From contig JAOPZD010000670.1 of NCBI GenBank assembly GCA_025964295.1, forward strand, positions 1 through 32,667: a stretch of DNA of 32,667 bases, in the 5' to 3' direction. The notes below the pieces were generated by a model. It searched no databases. It saw only the letters and a list, made by a program, of their open reading frames with translations, and was not told where the DNA came from. Source of the DNA: Conexibacter sp. (GTDB lineage: Bacteria > Actinomycetota > Thermoleophilia > Solirubrobacterales > Solirubrobacteraceae). Below are positions 1 through 7,272 of the stretch, piece after piece (the stretch's first letter is position 1; every line of letters begins with the position of its first letter). Made by a program: the position numbers and the translations under genes.

Positions 1-1
1 A

Positions 2-142
2 AGGACCCACCGGACGCTGCGGGCCGGCCTGGCGTCGTTCACGCTGGGCACCTCCCGCTCCCTGCCCCCGGGGCGCTACACGCTGACCCTCACGGTCGCC
101 CACCGGCGGCCGGTCACGCGGCAGGTCGATGTCGGATATTGA
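2..142 (+). CDS. C-terminal fragment of an unidentified, possibly secreted protein
   Basis: The reading frame is open from the left edge and ends at TGA 140-142, giving about 46 residues. The fragment ends in alternating hydrophobic and polar residues (ASFTLG, GRYTLTLTV, RQVDVGY). This is the pattern of the last strands of a beta-sandwich or Ig-like domain, as in cell-surface or exported proteins. No catalytic motif is visible and I do not recognise the family. A hairpin begins about ten bases after the stop, so the transcription unit probably ends here. It has no evident link to the catabolic genes to the right. The start lies outside the window. Confidence 0.55.
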   Translation, partial: RTHRTLRAGLASFTLGTSRSLPPGRYTLTLTVAHRRPVTRQVDVGY

Positions 143-152
143 GTGCGTTCTG

Positions 153-177
153 CCGGCGTCCAGCGACCGGGCGCCGG
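153..177 (+). terminator. GC-rich hairpin after the partial gene
   Basis: A 9-bp stem (153-161 with 169-177, one T-G wobble) closes a 7-nt loop about ten bases after the stop at 142. There is no T-tract, so this would be a non-canonical, GC-rich terminator of the kind often seen in high-GC actinobacteria. The structure is visible; its function is inferred. Confidence 0.4.
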
Positions 178-603
178 TCACAGAGGAGACCGTCGCCGAC
201 TGAAGTTTGCCCGGAGCCTTCCTCCCACACCACCGAAGATGGTGACGTAGAACGGGCCTACCGCTGATGCTCGTCCTCCTGGTCGGTGAGGGAGTCCGTT
301 GCCTCGCTGACGGCATGCCACACGCCGACTACGAGGCGCTGGCTGCAGATGCCGCCGTGCGCAGCCTGGTCCTGGAGAGGTGAAGGCCGTCATCACCGTT
401 CAGGACGATCGCCCGGATCGAGACCCTGCCGCGCGAGCCGGGCCGCGCGACCGGCGAGCTCACGTGAGGCGGCACCCCGCGTCGGGACGTCCCGACCTTC
501 GCCGCGATCGCCGGTGGACCGGAGCCGTCGATCGTCCCGGCACGGACAGACGGCGCGAACAGAGACTCTCACCCCAGCTCGCGAATAGGCGTAGAGTCGG
601 CTC

Positions 604-610
604 AAGGAGG
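604..610 (+). promoter_or_regulatory. Strong ribosome binding site for the V4R gene
   Basis: AAGGAGG stands 7 nt before ATG 618. It fixes that start and shows that this isolated gene is likely to be translated efficiently. Confidence 0.8.
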
Positions 611-617
611 GGAACGC

Positions 618-1361
618 ATGCACCTTGCGCCCGCAGTGGACACCATTCCGTGCCCGGATCCGGCAATCCAGCGCCTCATGACCGACGCAATCGCTGAGAT
701 CGCGAAGTACCAGAACCGCCTTGCCAGAGAGCCCGCGGAGCCGGCACACGTCCAACTCGGCGGTATGCGCCATGCGCTGATCCCGGCGGCGACGATCGCG
801 CAGGATCTGCCGGCGGCGCTGGCCCGGTCGGACGCACCCGAGGTCGTGGCGCTGGTGCTCTACGAGCTCGGCAGCCTCATGGGCAGCGCCCACGCCAAGC
901 ACTTCTTCGAGCTCCATCCAATCCCGAAGTCCGAGGCGCTGCACCGCGTCCTCACCGGCCCGCCGCACTACGCCTGGGCTGGGTATGGCGACGTCGACCT
1001 GCTCATCGTCGACCAGGAGTGCACCACCGACGCGGTGTTCCTCTGGGAGTCATCGAACTCGTTCAGCGTCCCGACGACCAGCGGACGGCGAGCGCGGTGT
1101 TGCCACATGCAGGCCGGCTACGCCAGCGGCTGGACCAGCACCGCCCTGGAGATGCCGATGTACGGGCACGAGTTGGCCTGTCGCGCCGAGGGCGCGGATC
1201 GATGCCGTTTCGTCATGAGCCACGAAGCGCGTAGCGGGGAGGTCATGCGCGACGCACGCCTGCACCGGCCGCGCTCGGCCTACCCCATCCTGCGCGCCTA
1301 CGCGCAGTCACCGGACGAGGATCACTGGACGACGGGTACCGAATGGCGACCCTCGCCTTAA
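618..1361 (+). CDS. Standalone XylR_N/V4R effector-sensing protein
   Basis: This 247-residue protein matches the sensory half of XylR/DmpR/MopR-type activators. An N-terminal XylR_N-like region lies at about 45-145 and a V4R domain at about 145-200 (WESSN, then MQAGYASGW, then HELACRAEGADRC). In MopR a zinc ion is held by Cys155, Glu178, Cys181 and Cys189. Here C162, E185, C188 and C196 have identical spacing (23, 3, 8), so the zinc site looks intact. The usual AAA+ sigma-54 domain and DNA-binding helix-turn-helix are missing: the protein ends about 50 residues after the V4R core. The start is set by AAGGAGG at 604-610. It is convergent with the GntR gene, with a 5-nt gap. I infer an aromatic-ligand sensor that must pass its signal to a partner, or a binding or storage role. 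Fold assignment is firm; function is open. Confidence 0.8.
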   Translation: MHLAPAVDTIPCPDPAIQRLMTDAIAEIAKYQNRLAREPAEPAHVQLGGMRHALIPAATIAQDLPAALARSDAPEVVALVLYELGSLMGSAHAKHFFELHPIPKSEALHRVLTGPPHYAWAGYGDVDLLIVDQECTTDAVFLWESSNSFSVPTTSGRRARCCHMQAGYASGWTSTALEMPMYGHELACRAEGADRCRFVMSHEARSGEVMRDARLHRPRSAYPILRAYAQSPDEDHWTTGTEWRPSP

Positions 1362-1366
1362 GAGCC

Positions 1367-2047
1367 TCAACCGCCGTTCGAAGCGGCCTCCGGGTGCTGG
1401 GCGTCAGCCGGGGTCACCACGGCGATGACGTGCCGCTCCAGCGATGAGCGTGCTGCTGCGGCGTCTCCCGCCCGCAGCGCGGCCACCAGCGCCTGCTGGC
1501 GCTCGGACAGGCCTCGAAGGCCACGAGGCGCGGATGGCCCGGCCGCGGACCCGGTCACGGCCGCGCTGGTCGCGCGCGCGGCGGCGACGATGCGGGCCAT
1601 GTGTGTACTGCCGCTCGCTTCGACGATCACGTCACGGATGCGGAGATCGAGTTCTGCCCAGTGCGCAGCGCGCTTGGCCCGTGCGGCGCGGCCGAGCTCC
1701 TGCGCGAGCTCCTCGAGTTCGTCGAGCTCGGTGGCGGTGAGGCGCTCGCAGGCCATCTCAGCAGCGAGCCCTTCGAGCGCGCCGAGGATACGGGCCAGCT
1801 CGACGAGGTCCTGCGGCACGCGGCCGATGACCCGGCACCCGACCTGGGGCACGATCTCGACGAGGCCTTCGCGGTCCAGGCGCTTGAGCGCCTCGCTGAC
1901 CGGCGTACGACTCATCCGCAGCTCCTCGGACAGCGCGTAAGCCGACAGCAACGTCCCAGACGACCAGCGACCCTCAAGCAGGTCCGCCTTCAGCGTCTCG
2001 TACGCCGTGTCAGCTCGTCGTCTTCGCTCGGGCTGGAGTGCACGCAT
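1367..2047 (-). CDS. GntR-family (FCD-like) transcriptional regulator
   Basis: This 226-residue protein has an N-terminal winged helix (about 12-75, with SRTPVSEALKRL as recognition region) and an all-helical FCD-like effector domain (about 85-210). FCD domains usually bind metal through one Asp and three His. Here D134 and H206 remain, but the FH and EH motif histidines are R138 and Q184, so classical metal binding is probably lost. ATG 2047 is chosen because the protein begins just before the conserved HTH and a TAATAT -10-like box (2055-2060) ends 7 nt upstream, implying a leaderless mRNA. A degenerate copy of the palindrome CTAGCATGyTAG lies at 2074-2085, where a -35 would be, which suggests autoregulation. 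It is the best candidate to control the other palindrome-bearing promoters. An in-frame start at 2131 would add a 28-residue tail of low plausibility. Confidence 0.85.
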   Translation of the reverse strand: MRALQPERRRRADTAYETLKADLLEGRWSSGTLLSAYALSEELRMSRTPVSEALKRLDREGLVEIVPQVGCRVIGRVPQDLVELARILGALEGLAAEMACERLTATELDELEELAQELGRAARAKRAAHWAELDLRIRDVIVEASGSTHMARIVAAARATSAAVTGSAAGPSAPRGLRGLSERQQALVAALRAGDAAAARSSLERHVIAVVTPADAQHPEAASNGG

Positions 2048-2054
2048 TCCTCGG

Positions 2055-2060
2055 ATATTA
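2055..2060 (-). promoter_or_regulatory. Putative -10 box of the GntR gene (leaderless start)
   Basis: On the minus strand TAATAT lies 7 nt before ATG 2047, so transcription would begin at or next to the start codon. No good -35 is visible; the palindrome at 2074-2085 occupies that position. Confidence 0.4.
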
Positions 2061-2073
2061 GCGGGCGGGCACG

Positions 2074-2085
2074 CTAGCACGCGAG
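2074..2085. promoter_or_regulatory. Degenerate operator palindrome ahead of the GntR gene
   Basis: CTAGCACGCGAG matches CTAGCATGCTAG at 10 of 12 positions, with the left half intact. It is 27 nt upstream of the GntR start. It is the weakest of the five sites with the one at 21202, and its significance rests on position and on the other copies. Confidence 0.45.
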
Positions 2086-2139
2086 TGCCCCGCAGGCTAC
2101 CGTTTGAGGGAAATGCAGCCCGCGGGGACACCCGCAGCC

Positions 2140-2160
2140 GGTGCCGGTGAGGACGGCACC
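2140..2160 (-). terminator. Hairpin after the aldehyde dehydrogenase gene
   Basis: A perfect 7-bp stem (GGTGCCG with CGGCACC) and a 7-nt loop sit about 48 nt past the aldehyde dehydrogenase stop, in a gap with further short GC stems (around 2165-2180). There is no T-tract. It is a plausible terminator or attenuator separating the dehydrogenase genes from the GntR gene. Confidence 0.35.
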
Positions 2161-2207
2161 TCCCGCCGTCGGGCGGAAGTGGTGGGGCAGGAGAACTCCG
2201 GCGCCGG

Positions 2208-3659
2208 TCAGACGCGCTTGTTGGTCACCGCGTGCAGGTTGACGTATTCCTCCACGCCCTCGGGCCCGAGCTCGCGCCCGTAACCGCTCTGCTTGACGCC
2301 GCCGAACGGCGCGTCCAGATCGATCGTGAAGACCGTGTGCCCGTTGATGAACGTCGTCCCGGCCTCGAGGCGGTCGGCTAGGTCGAACGCCGCCTCTTCG
2401 TCGCTGGTCCACAGTGACGAGCACAGCCCGTACGGCGTGCTGTTGGCGCGGGCGATCACTTCGTCGACGTCGTCGTAGACCAGGATCGGCAGGACGGGGC
2501 CGAACTGCTCCTCGGCGACCACCGGGGCGTGATCGGGCGGGTTCAGCACCAGGTGCGGCCGCACGAAGTAGCCGATGGCAGGATCCAGCCCCTCCTGCCA
2601 GCGGCCGGACTCGACGACGTCCAGGCCGGCCCCACGCGCATCCGCGATCAGCCGCGTGATGGCGTCGAACTGGGCGAGGTTGTTGAGCGGGCCCATGCGC
2701 ACCGAAAGGTCTCGGCCGTCCCCGACCACGAGCTCATCGAGCTCCGCCCGTAGGCGCGTCACCAGCTCGTCGTACTGGCTCCGGTGCACGAACAGCCGCT
2801 TGATCGCGAAGCAGATCTGACCGGAGGTGGAGAACGCCCCGAGCAACAGGTTGCCCACGACATCGTCGGTGAGCTCGACATCGGGCAGCAGGATCGCCGC
2901 GTCGTTCCCGCCGAGTTCCAGCGTCACCCGCTTCAGTTGCTCGCCGGCGGCGGCGGCCACCGCCCGCCCGGTCGCCGGGCCGCCGGTGACCGACACCTTG
3001 GCGACACGCTCGTCGGCCACCAGGGCCTTGCCGAGCTCGGGTCCCCGGCCGGAGATGACGTTCAGCACGCCTGGGGGGAAGTGCTCGGCAACTGCACTCA
3101 AGACGAAGAGCAGCGTCATGGACGCGTGATCCGGGCCCTTGACGACCAGGGTGTTCCCTGCCAGCAGCGCCGGCCCGACCTTCATGCAGGCCAGGATGAT
3201 CGGCCAGTTCCAGGGGACGATGGCTCCGCACACGCCGATCGGCTTGCGGCGCACGCGCAGCGTGCCCCGCATGTCCGCGGCGACGCGGTCGTCGAGGTAC
3301 TCCGGGTGGGCCCCGTAGTACTCGAGGACGGCGCCGGCGATCTGGATGTCGAAGCCGGTTTCGAGCGTGGTCTTGCCGTGCTCCCGCGTGAACAGCTCCT
3401 GAAACTCCCCGGCCCTCCGCTGCAGGGCGTCACCGGCCGCGGCGAGGCAGCGGGCACGTTCCGCGACCGGCACCTCCCGCCAGGTCTGGAACGCGGCGGC
3501 AGCCGCCGTGATCGCACGGTCGGCCTCCTCCAGGGTCCCCTGGGGGAAACGGCCCACGACCTCCTCCAGTCGGGCCGGGTTGCGGACCTCAACGAACGAC
3601 GTGCCGGCGACGGCTTCCCCGCCGATCATCATCGGCGCCTGCACCAGTGACTCGAGCAT
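2208..3659 (-). CDS. NAD(P)-dependent aldehyde dehydrogenase
   Basis: This 483-residue protein has the full length of the aldehyde dehydrogenase superfamily. Visible catalytic elements are N151 in PWNWP, K174 in VVKGP, the general base E248 in LELGG and the nucleophile C283 in SGQICF. The C-terminal FGGVKQSGYGRE motif is also present. The reaction is oxidation of an aldehyde to the acid in the cytoplasm. GGGAGG precedes ATG 3659 at good spacing. It is the last gene of a three-gene unit (alcohol dehydrogenase, SCP2 protein, aldehyde dehydrogenase), so it probably oxidises the aldehyde made by the neighbouring alcohol dehydrogenase. Vanillin-, benzaldehyde- and aliphatic-type enzymes share these motifs, so the substrate is unassigned. 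Confidence 0.93.
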   Translation of the reverse strand: MLESLVQAPMMIGGEAVAGTSFVEVRNPARLEEVVGRFPQGTLEEADRAITAAAAAFQTWREVPVAERARCLAAAGDALQRRAGEFQELFTREHGKTTLETGFDIQIAGAVLEYYGAHPEYLDDRVAADMRGTLRVRRKPIGVCGAIVPWNWPIILACMKVGPALLAGNTLVVKGPDHASMTLLFVLSAVAEHFPPGVLNVISGRGPELGKALVADERVAKVSVTGGPATGRAVAAAAGEQLKRVTLELGGNDAAILLPDVELTDDVVGNLLLGAFSTSGQICFAIKRLFVHRSQYDELVTRLRAELDELVVGDGRDLSVRMGPLNNLAQFDAITRLIADARGAGLDVVESGRWQEGLDPAIGYFVRPHLVLNPPDHAPVVAEEQFGPVLPILVYDDVDEVIARANSTPYGLCSSLWTSDEEAAFDLADRLEAGTTFINGHTVFTIDLDAPFGGVKQSGYGRELGPEGVEEYVNLHAVTNKRV

Positions 3660-3675
3660 GGCTCGGTCCTCCCGC

Positions 3676-4089
3676 TCAGCGCCCGAGCAGGTCTTCGCGA
3701 CCTGCGTCCTTGAGGTGCTGCTTGTACAGCTCGTAACCCGGGCCGAGGAACGGCAGCGCCAGCATGACGTCGCTCATCTTGCCGTCGACGCTGACTTCCT
3801 GCTTGGAGAGCGCAAGCGGGATGTTGACCGAGCCCTGCCAGAAGCGGTGCCCGGTGTCCGACGCCATGATCAGGATGACGTCGGCCGGCTGGCCCGCGGT
3901 GCCGCGCTCGACCCGCACGGTGCCACCGGTGCAGTGGATCCGGATGCTTGCCTGCGGATCGTGGTAGTCGGCCCCCAGGACCTTCTCCAGCGAGCCCAGC
4001 TTGGGCCCGACCTCAGGGTCCTCACCGAGAAGCTCCCAGGCGCGCCCCAGGAACTGCTCGGCTTCCTCCGTCGTGGTGAAGGTGCTCAT
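3676..4089 (-). CDS. SCP2 sterol-carrier-like protein
   Basis: This 137-residue protein has the layout of an SCP2/SCPx lipid-binding domain. The central strand pair (ASIRIHCTG and VRVERG), the stretch ADVILIMAS, and the following helix and strand (NIPLALSKQEVSVDG, then MLALPFLG) fit the 'low-gain, then G-K-hydrophobic' core of that family. There is no signal peptide or membrane segment. ATG 4089 is preceded by AAAGGA. It lies 16 nt before the aldehyde dehydrogenase gene and 52 nt after the alcohol dehydrogenase gene. SCP2 domains bind hydrophobic molecules in a tunnel, so I infer that it carries or presents a hydrophobic intermediate to the two dehydrogenases. A second SCP2-like domain is fused to the ATPase at 19840-21183. 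Confidence 0.75.
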   Translation of the reverse strand: MSTFTTTEEAEQFLGRAWELLGEDPEVGPKLGSLEKVLGADYHDPQASIRIHCTGGTVRVERGTAGQPADVILIMASDTGHRFWQGSVNIPLALSKQEVSVDGKMSDVMLALPFLGPGYELYKQHLKDAGREDLLGR

Positions 4090-4141
4090 GCTCGACCGTC
4101 CTTTCGTCAGATGTGTGGTGATCGATGACGCCGCTACGGCG

Positions 4142-5236
4142 TCAGAAGACGACGACGCCGCGTCCTTCCAAGGCGCCGCTTTCCATGGCATCGAACGCCT
4201 GCGGGAGCTCCGCCAGGCTGTACTTCTTCGACACCAGGCGGTCCAGGGGCAGGCGCCCGTCCATGTAGAGGTCCACGGCCGCGGGAATGTCGATGAACGG
4301 CTTGACCGACCCGCCCATCGTCCCGGTCAGCGACTTCTGCATGATCAGGCTGAAGATGTCGAGGGTGACGAGGTTCGCCGTGTTCATGATGCCGACGGCG
4401 ACGACCTGCCCGCCCGAGCGCACCGAGCCGAAAGCCTGCTCCAGTGTGCTGCTGGTGCCGACGGCGTCGAAGGCGTAGTCCGCGCCCCGCCCAGTGATCG
4501 AGTTGACGCCGGCGACGAGGTCGCGGTCGCTGGTGTTCAACGTGTGCGTCGCTCCGAAGCTGCGTGCGAGCGCGAGCTTGTCGTCGGTGATGTCGGCCAC
4601 GATGATGGGATTGGCGCCCACCGCTGCGGCCGCCATCACCGCGGACAGCCCGACGCCGCCGGCGCCGACGATGACGACGCTCGAGCCGGCCGGTACCTGG
4701 GCGCGCCGAATGACCGCGCCGATACCTGTCATGGCCCCGCAGGCCAGCGAGGCGACGACGTCCAACGGAGCATCCTTGCGGATCGGGATCGCCGACCGCT
4801 CCGGGAGCACCGCATACTCGGCGAACGAGGACTGGCAGAAGAAGTGGAACAGCGTCTCGTTCCCGCGACTCAGACGCGTGGTGCCGTCGAGCATCGTGCC
4901 GCCGAAGATCACCCCCATGCTCACCTCGCAGAGGGAGGGATCGCTGCCGAGGCACTGGAAGCAGGCCCCGCACGAGTTCGTGATGGTCGTGACGACGTGG
5001 TCGCCGGGCTTGGAGGTCTTGACCCCGGGCCCGACCCGCTCCACGACGCCCGCGCCCTCATGTCCGAGGACGGTGGGCATCGCGGTCGGCAGGTTGCCGC
5101 GGAGCGCGGAGAGATCCGTGTGGCAGATCCCGGTGGCGGCCAACCGGATGAGCACCTCGCCCGGCCCCGGCTCGGGGACGTCAATGTCCTCGATCGACAG
5201 CTCGTTGACGTCGCGGACGACGGCAGCCTTCATCAT
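4142..5236 (-). CDS. Zinc-dependent alcohol dehydrogenase (MDR family)
   Basis: This 364-residue medium-chain dehydrogenase carries both zinc sites. Catalytic ligands are C38 (GICHTD), H59/E60 (GHEGAG) and C166. Structural ligands are C89, C92, C95 and C103, in the usual C-x2-C-x2-C-x7-C spacing. The Rossmann motif GAGGVG is at 191-196. It resembles the aryl-alcohol/class III-like branch and should interconvert an alcohol and an aldehyde with NAD+. GGAGGG fixes ATG 5236. It is the first gene of the unit with the SCP2 protein and aldehyde dehydrogenase, and a near-perfect operator palindrome lies 63 nt upstream. Exact substrate unknown. Confidence 0.92.
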   Translation of the reverse strand: MMKAAVVRDVNELSIEDIDVPEPGPGEVLIRLAATGICHTDLSALRGNLPTAMPTVLGHEGAGVVERVGPGVKTSKPGDHVVTTITNSCGACFQCLGSDPSLCEVSMGVIFGGTMLDGTTRLSRGNETLFHFFCQSSFAEYAVLPERSAIPIRKDAPLDVVASLACGAMTGIGAVIRRAQVPAGSSVVIVGAGGVGLSAVMAAAAVGANPIIVADITDDKLALARSFGATHTLNTSDRDLVAGVNSITGRGADYAFDAVGTSSTLEQAFGSVRSGGQVVAVGIMNTANLVTLDIFSLIMQKSLTGTMGGSVKPFIDIPAAVDLYMDGRLPLDRLVSKKYSLAELPQAFDAMESGALEGRGVVVF

Positions 5237-5298
5237 CTTGACCCTCCCGGGTTCTTCGTCATGACCCCTGCAACGCCCCCTCCGAGCGCCTCATCATT

Positions 5299-5310
5299 CT
5301 AACATGCTAG
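5299..5310. promoter_or_regulatory. Operator palindrome ahead of the alcohol dehydrogenase unit
   Basis: CTAACATGCTAG matches the palindrome CTAGCATGCTAG at 11 of 12 positions. It lies in the gap between the ferredoxin stop and the alcohol dehydrogenase start. On the minus strand the inner TAGCAT (5304-5309) could serve as the -10 box; no good -35 is visible. Confidence 0.65.
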
Positions 5311-5338
5311 CAGACTACATGTGAGATCACGATTCGAA

Positions 5339-5605
5339 TTACGTCTGCGGCTGGAAATGACGGGCGTTGAGCACCGCGAACAGCGACCACTTGTCGGGTA
5401 GTCGGCTGTCGGAGAAGACGGCGTCGTGCGGGCAAGCGTCGACGCAGGCATCGCAGTCGATGCACTCCTCGGGGTCGATGTAGAGCTGCTCGGCCTCTGC
5501 GTATCCCTCCTCGTCGGGAGTGGGATGGATGCAGTCGACGGGGCACGTCTCGACGCACGAGGCGTCCTTCTGGCCGATGCACGGCTCGGCGATCACGTAG
5601 GGCAT
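5339..5605 (-). CDS. fdxA: FdxA-type ferredoxin (7Fe/8Fe class)
   Basis: This 88-residue protein begins MPYVIAEPCIG, very like actinobacterial FdxA. The first cluster region has cysteines at 9, 17, 21 and 25. The second has the full 4Fe-4S motif CIDCDACVDACP. FdxA proteins usually carry a 3Fe-4S and a 4Fe-4S cluster and shuttle electrons in the cytoplasm. AGGAGGAG precedes ATG 5605. The start lies inside the end of the flavoprotein gene (13-nt overlap), so the two are translationally coupled and may be redox partners. It is the last gene of the six-gene unit. It is also the only ferredoxin in the window, so it could serve the Rieske oxygenase at 16515-18259; both roles are inference. Confidence 0.9.
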   Translation of the reverse strand: MPYVIAEPCIGQKDASCVETCPVDCIHPTPDEEGYAEAEQLYIDPEECIDCDACVDACPHDAVFSDSRLPDKWSLFAVLNARHFQPQT

Positions 5606-7266
5606 GGCTCCTCCTCAGGCAAGTCGTGGACAGTGTGTGGCGCTGCCGGGCACGGCACACCCCCGCCGATGTGGCGCGCGGCCAGCAAGCCGAAGACCAG
5701 GCCGGACGACAGGGTCATCCCGGCCTGATAGCCGATGCCGAACTCTGTCGAGGCCGCGGCGTTGCCACAGGCGTAGAGCCCGGGCATCGGCGCGCCGCGG
5801 ACGTCGAGGACGCGGCCGTCGCGATCGGCGGCCAGGCCCGCGGACGGCCCGAACGTCGGGTGCAGACGCACACCGTAGAACGGCGGCGTGTCCACGGGCG
5901 CCAGGCGCACGCCGGGCCCTTCGCCGCTGGGCGCCGCAAGGCGCCAGCGCTCTTCACCGCGCTGGAAGACCGGATCGACGCCGTCGGCGGCGTGCGGGTT
6001 GAAGTCGGCGAGCGTCGCGACGAGGCCTGCTGCATCCACACCGAGCTTCACCGCGAGCTCGGCCGGGGTGTCGGCGCGCGCGACCCACTCCGGGATGGGC
6101 GCCCCGGGCGGCCGGCCCGCGAATGTAAACCGCTGCGTGTACTGCTCGTCGAAGATCAGGAAGCACGGCAGATTCCGGTGGCGCCGCCGGATCGGGTCGA
6201 AGTCGCGCAGCTTCGGGACGAGGTACTGGAAGTGCGCCTCGTTGCCGAACCGCCGGCCGGCGTCGTTGACGATGATGGCGTGCTCGCTGGCGGCCTCGAC
6301 CTCCCCGGCGGCCCACCACGTCGGATGGCGGACGCCCGCCTCCTGGGCCGACAGCTCGAACCCGAGCAGCACCAGCAGGTTGTCGGGGAGCCGCCGGATG
6401 TCGCCGCCGAGCTCGGCGGCCATGACCAGGCCGTCGCCGGTGACCGAGGGCGGCGACATCGACACCTGGCCGGGGAGCCCGTCCAGCGACGACCGCCGCC
6501 CGGGATCGGAGTCGTACCCACCCGTCGCCAGAACCACTCCGAGGGCGTCCTGGAAGCGTCGTCCGTCGGCGAGCTGGACCCCGTGCACCCGACCACCGCA
6601 GGTCAGCAGCCGCGAGGCCTCCGCGCCCAGGTGGATCGGCACGCCGCGGTCGTGTAGCGCGGCGACGAATGCCGCCACCAACCCGTGACCCAGGCCACGC
6701 GTGTCGGCGGCCCGCCGACGGGCCAGCAGCTCCGGGTCCCAGCGCGGCGTGCTGTTCAGGCCGCCCCAGGCGATCATCTCGCTGGCGGCCAGGCGAAACT
6801 CCCCCGGTGGCCGGTGGATCAGTTCCGCCCACGGCCCCAGCCTGGCGCCGCCGACGAGCGCGGTCTCCAGCAGGCGCCCGGACTCGGCAGACCCGGGAGC
6901 GAAGTCGAAGTAGTGGTCGGTGACGCCCGGGACCAGGCGCAGCGGGACGCCGGCCTCGGCGAAGAAGCGGACGGCCTCCGGACCGTGCTCCAGGAACGAT
7001 CGCATCCGGTCCTCGTCCTGGGCGCCGCCGCCGATGAAGCGCAGGTAGGCCGTCGCCCGTTCGGCGTCGTCCTCGTGGCCGGCGGCGGCGGCCAGCGCCG
7101 TGCCGGCGACCCACAGCATCCCCCAGGAATGCGCCGTCTGGCCACCGAGCAGGTCTCCCTTCTCCAGCAGCACCGGACGCAGGCCCAGTTCGTGCGCGGC
7201 GAGCGCCGTCGCCAGGCCGGCGATGCCGGACCCGACGACGACGACGTCCGCGGGCACGGTGCCCAT
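5593..7266 (-). CDS. FAD-dependent dehydrogenase, KstD/fumarate-reductase-like
   Basis: This 557-residue flavoprotein has an N-terminal dinucleotide fold (VVGSGIAGLATALAA, GSGIAG at 12-17), then the GGQTAHSWGMLWVAG segment typical of the 3-ketosteroid delta-1-dehydrogenase/fumarate-reductase group. It ends with the FAD-closing region MPGLYACGNAAAS followed by GIGYQAGMTLSSG. Length and both end motifs fit KstD-like enzymes, which introduce or reduce C=C bonds next to a carbonyl. KstD active-site tyrosines cannot be assigned securely from sequence alone, so a steroid substrate is not proven. ATG 7266 starts 6 nt after the extradiol dioxygenase stop; the gene end overlaps the ferredoxin start. 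I infer a cytoplasmic redox step on a cyclic enone-type intermediate. Confidence 0.82.
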   Translation of the reverse strand: MGTVPADVVVVGSGIAGLATALAAHELGLRPVLLEKGDLLGGQTAHSWGMLWVAGTALAAAAGHEDDAERATAYLRFIGGGAQDEDRMRSFLEHGPEAVRFFAEAGVPLRLVPGVTDHYFDFAPGSAESGRLLETALVGGARLGPWAELIHRPPGEFRLAASEMIAWGGLNSTPRWDPELLARRRAADTRGLGHGLVAAFVAALHDRGVPIHLGAEASRLLTCGGRVHGVQLADGRRFQDALGVVLATGGYDSDPGRRSSLDGLPGQVSMSPPSVTGDGLVMAAELGGDIRRLPDNLLVLLGFELSAQEAGVRHPTWWAAGEVEAASEHAIIVNDAGRRFGNEAHFQYLVPKLRDFDPIRRRHRNLPCFLIFDEQYTQRFTFAGRPPGAPIPEWVARADTPAELAVKLGVDAAGLVATLADFNPHAADGVDPVFQRGEERWRLAAPSGEGPGVRLAPVDTPPFYGVRLHPTFGPSAGLAADRDGRVLDVRGAPMPGLYACGNAAASTEFGIGYQAGMTLSSGLVFGLLAARHIGGGVPCPAAPHTVHDLPEEEPCPT

Positions 7267-7272
7267 CGGTGC

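Larger units (their letters stand above)
143..617. other. Gene-poor stretch without a supported gene
   Basis: Apart from the hairpin at 153-177 and the ribosome binding site at 604-610, I see no convincing gene here. Several overlapping frames are open, but their products are arginine-, proline- and serine-rich, as expected from noncoding GC-rich DNA. A 38-codon frame at 267-383 (ATG to TGA) has a more protein-like composition and might be the remnant of an ABC-type ATPase C-terminus. It lacks a ribosome binding site and is too short to support. I found no sigma-54 -24/-12 promoter ahead of the XylR_N-type gene and no copy of the palindromic operator found elsewhere in the window. Confidence 0.5.

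Noticed and set aside
267..383. A 38-codon frame resembling the end of a branched-chain amino acid transporter ATPase
   Set aside because: It is too short, has no ribosome binding site, and the resemblance rests on a common low-information tail pattern.
143..617. A sigma-54 promoter expected ahead of a XylR-like gene
   Set aside because: No -24/-12 GG/GC element with proper spacing was seen, and the protein lacks the AAA+ domain that would need sigma-54.
2784..3650. Long open frame antisense to the aldehyde dehydrogenase gene (and similar long antisense frames opposite the FAD, mce and dioxygenase genes)
   Set aside because: Their products are Arg/Pro/Gly-rich with no domain, and the opposite strand has clear, motif-bearing proteins; they arise from GC-rich codon use.
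5593..7266. Reading the locus as a cholesterol/steroid degradation cluster because of the KstD-like protein, HsaEFG-like enzymes and Mce transport
   Set aside because: There is no KshA/KshB, HsaA-type oxygenase or side-chain genes in the window, the monooxygenase is HpaB-type, and KstD active-site residues could not be assigned.
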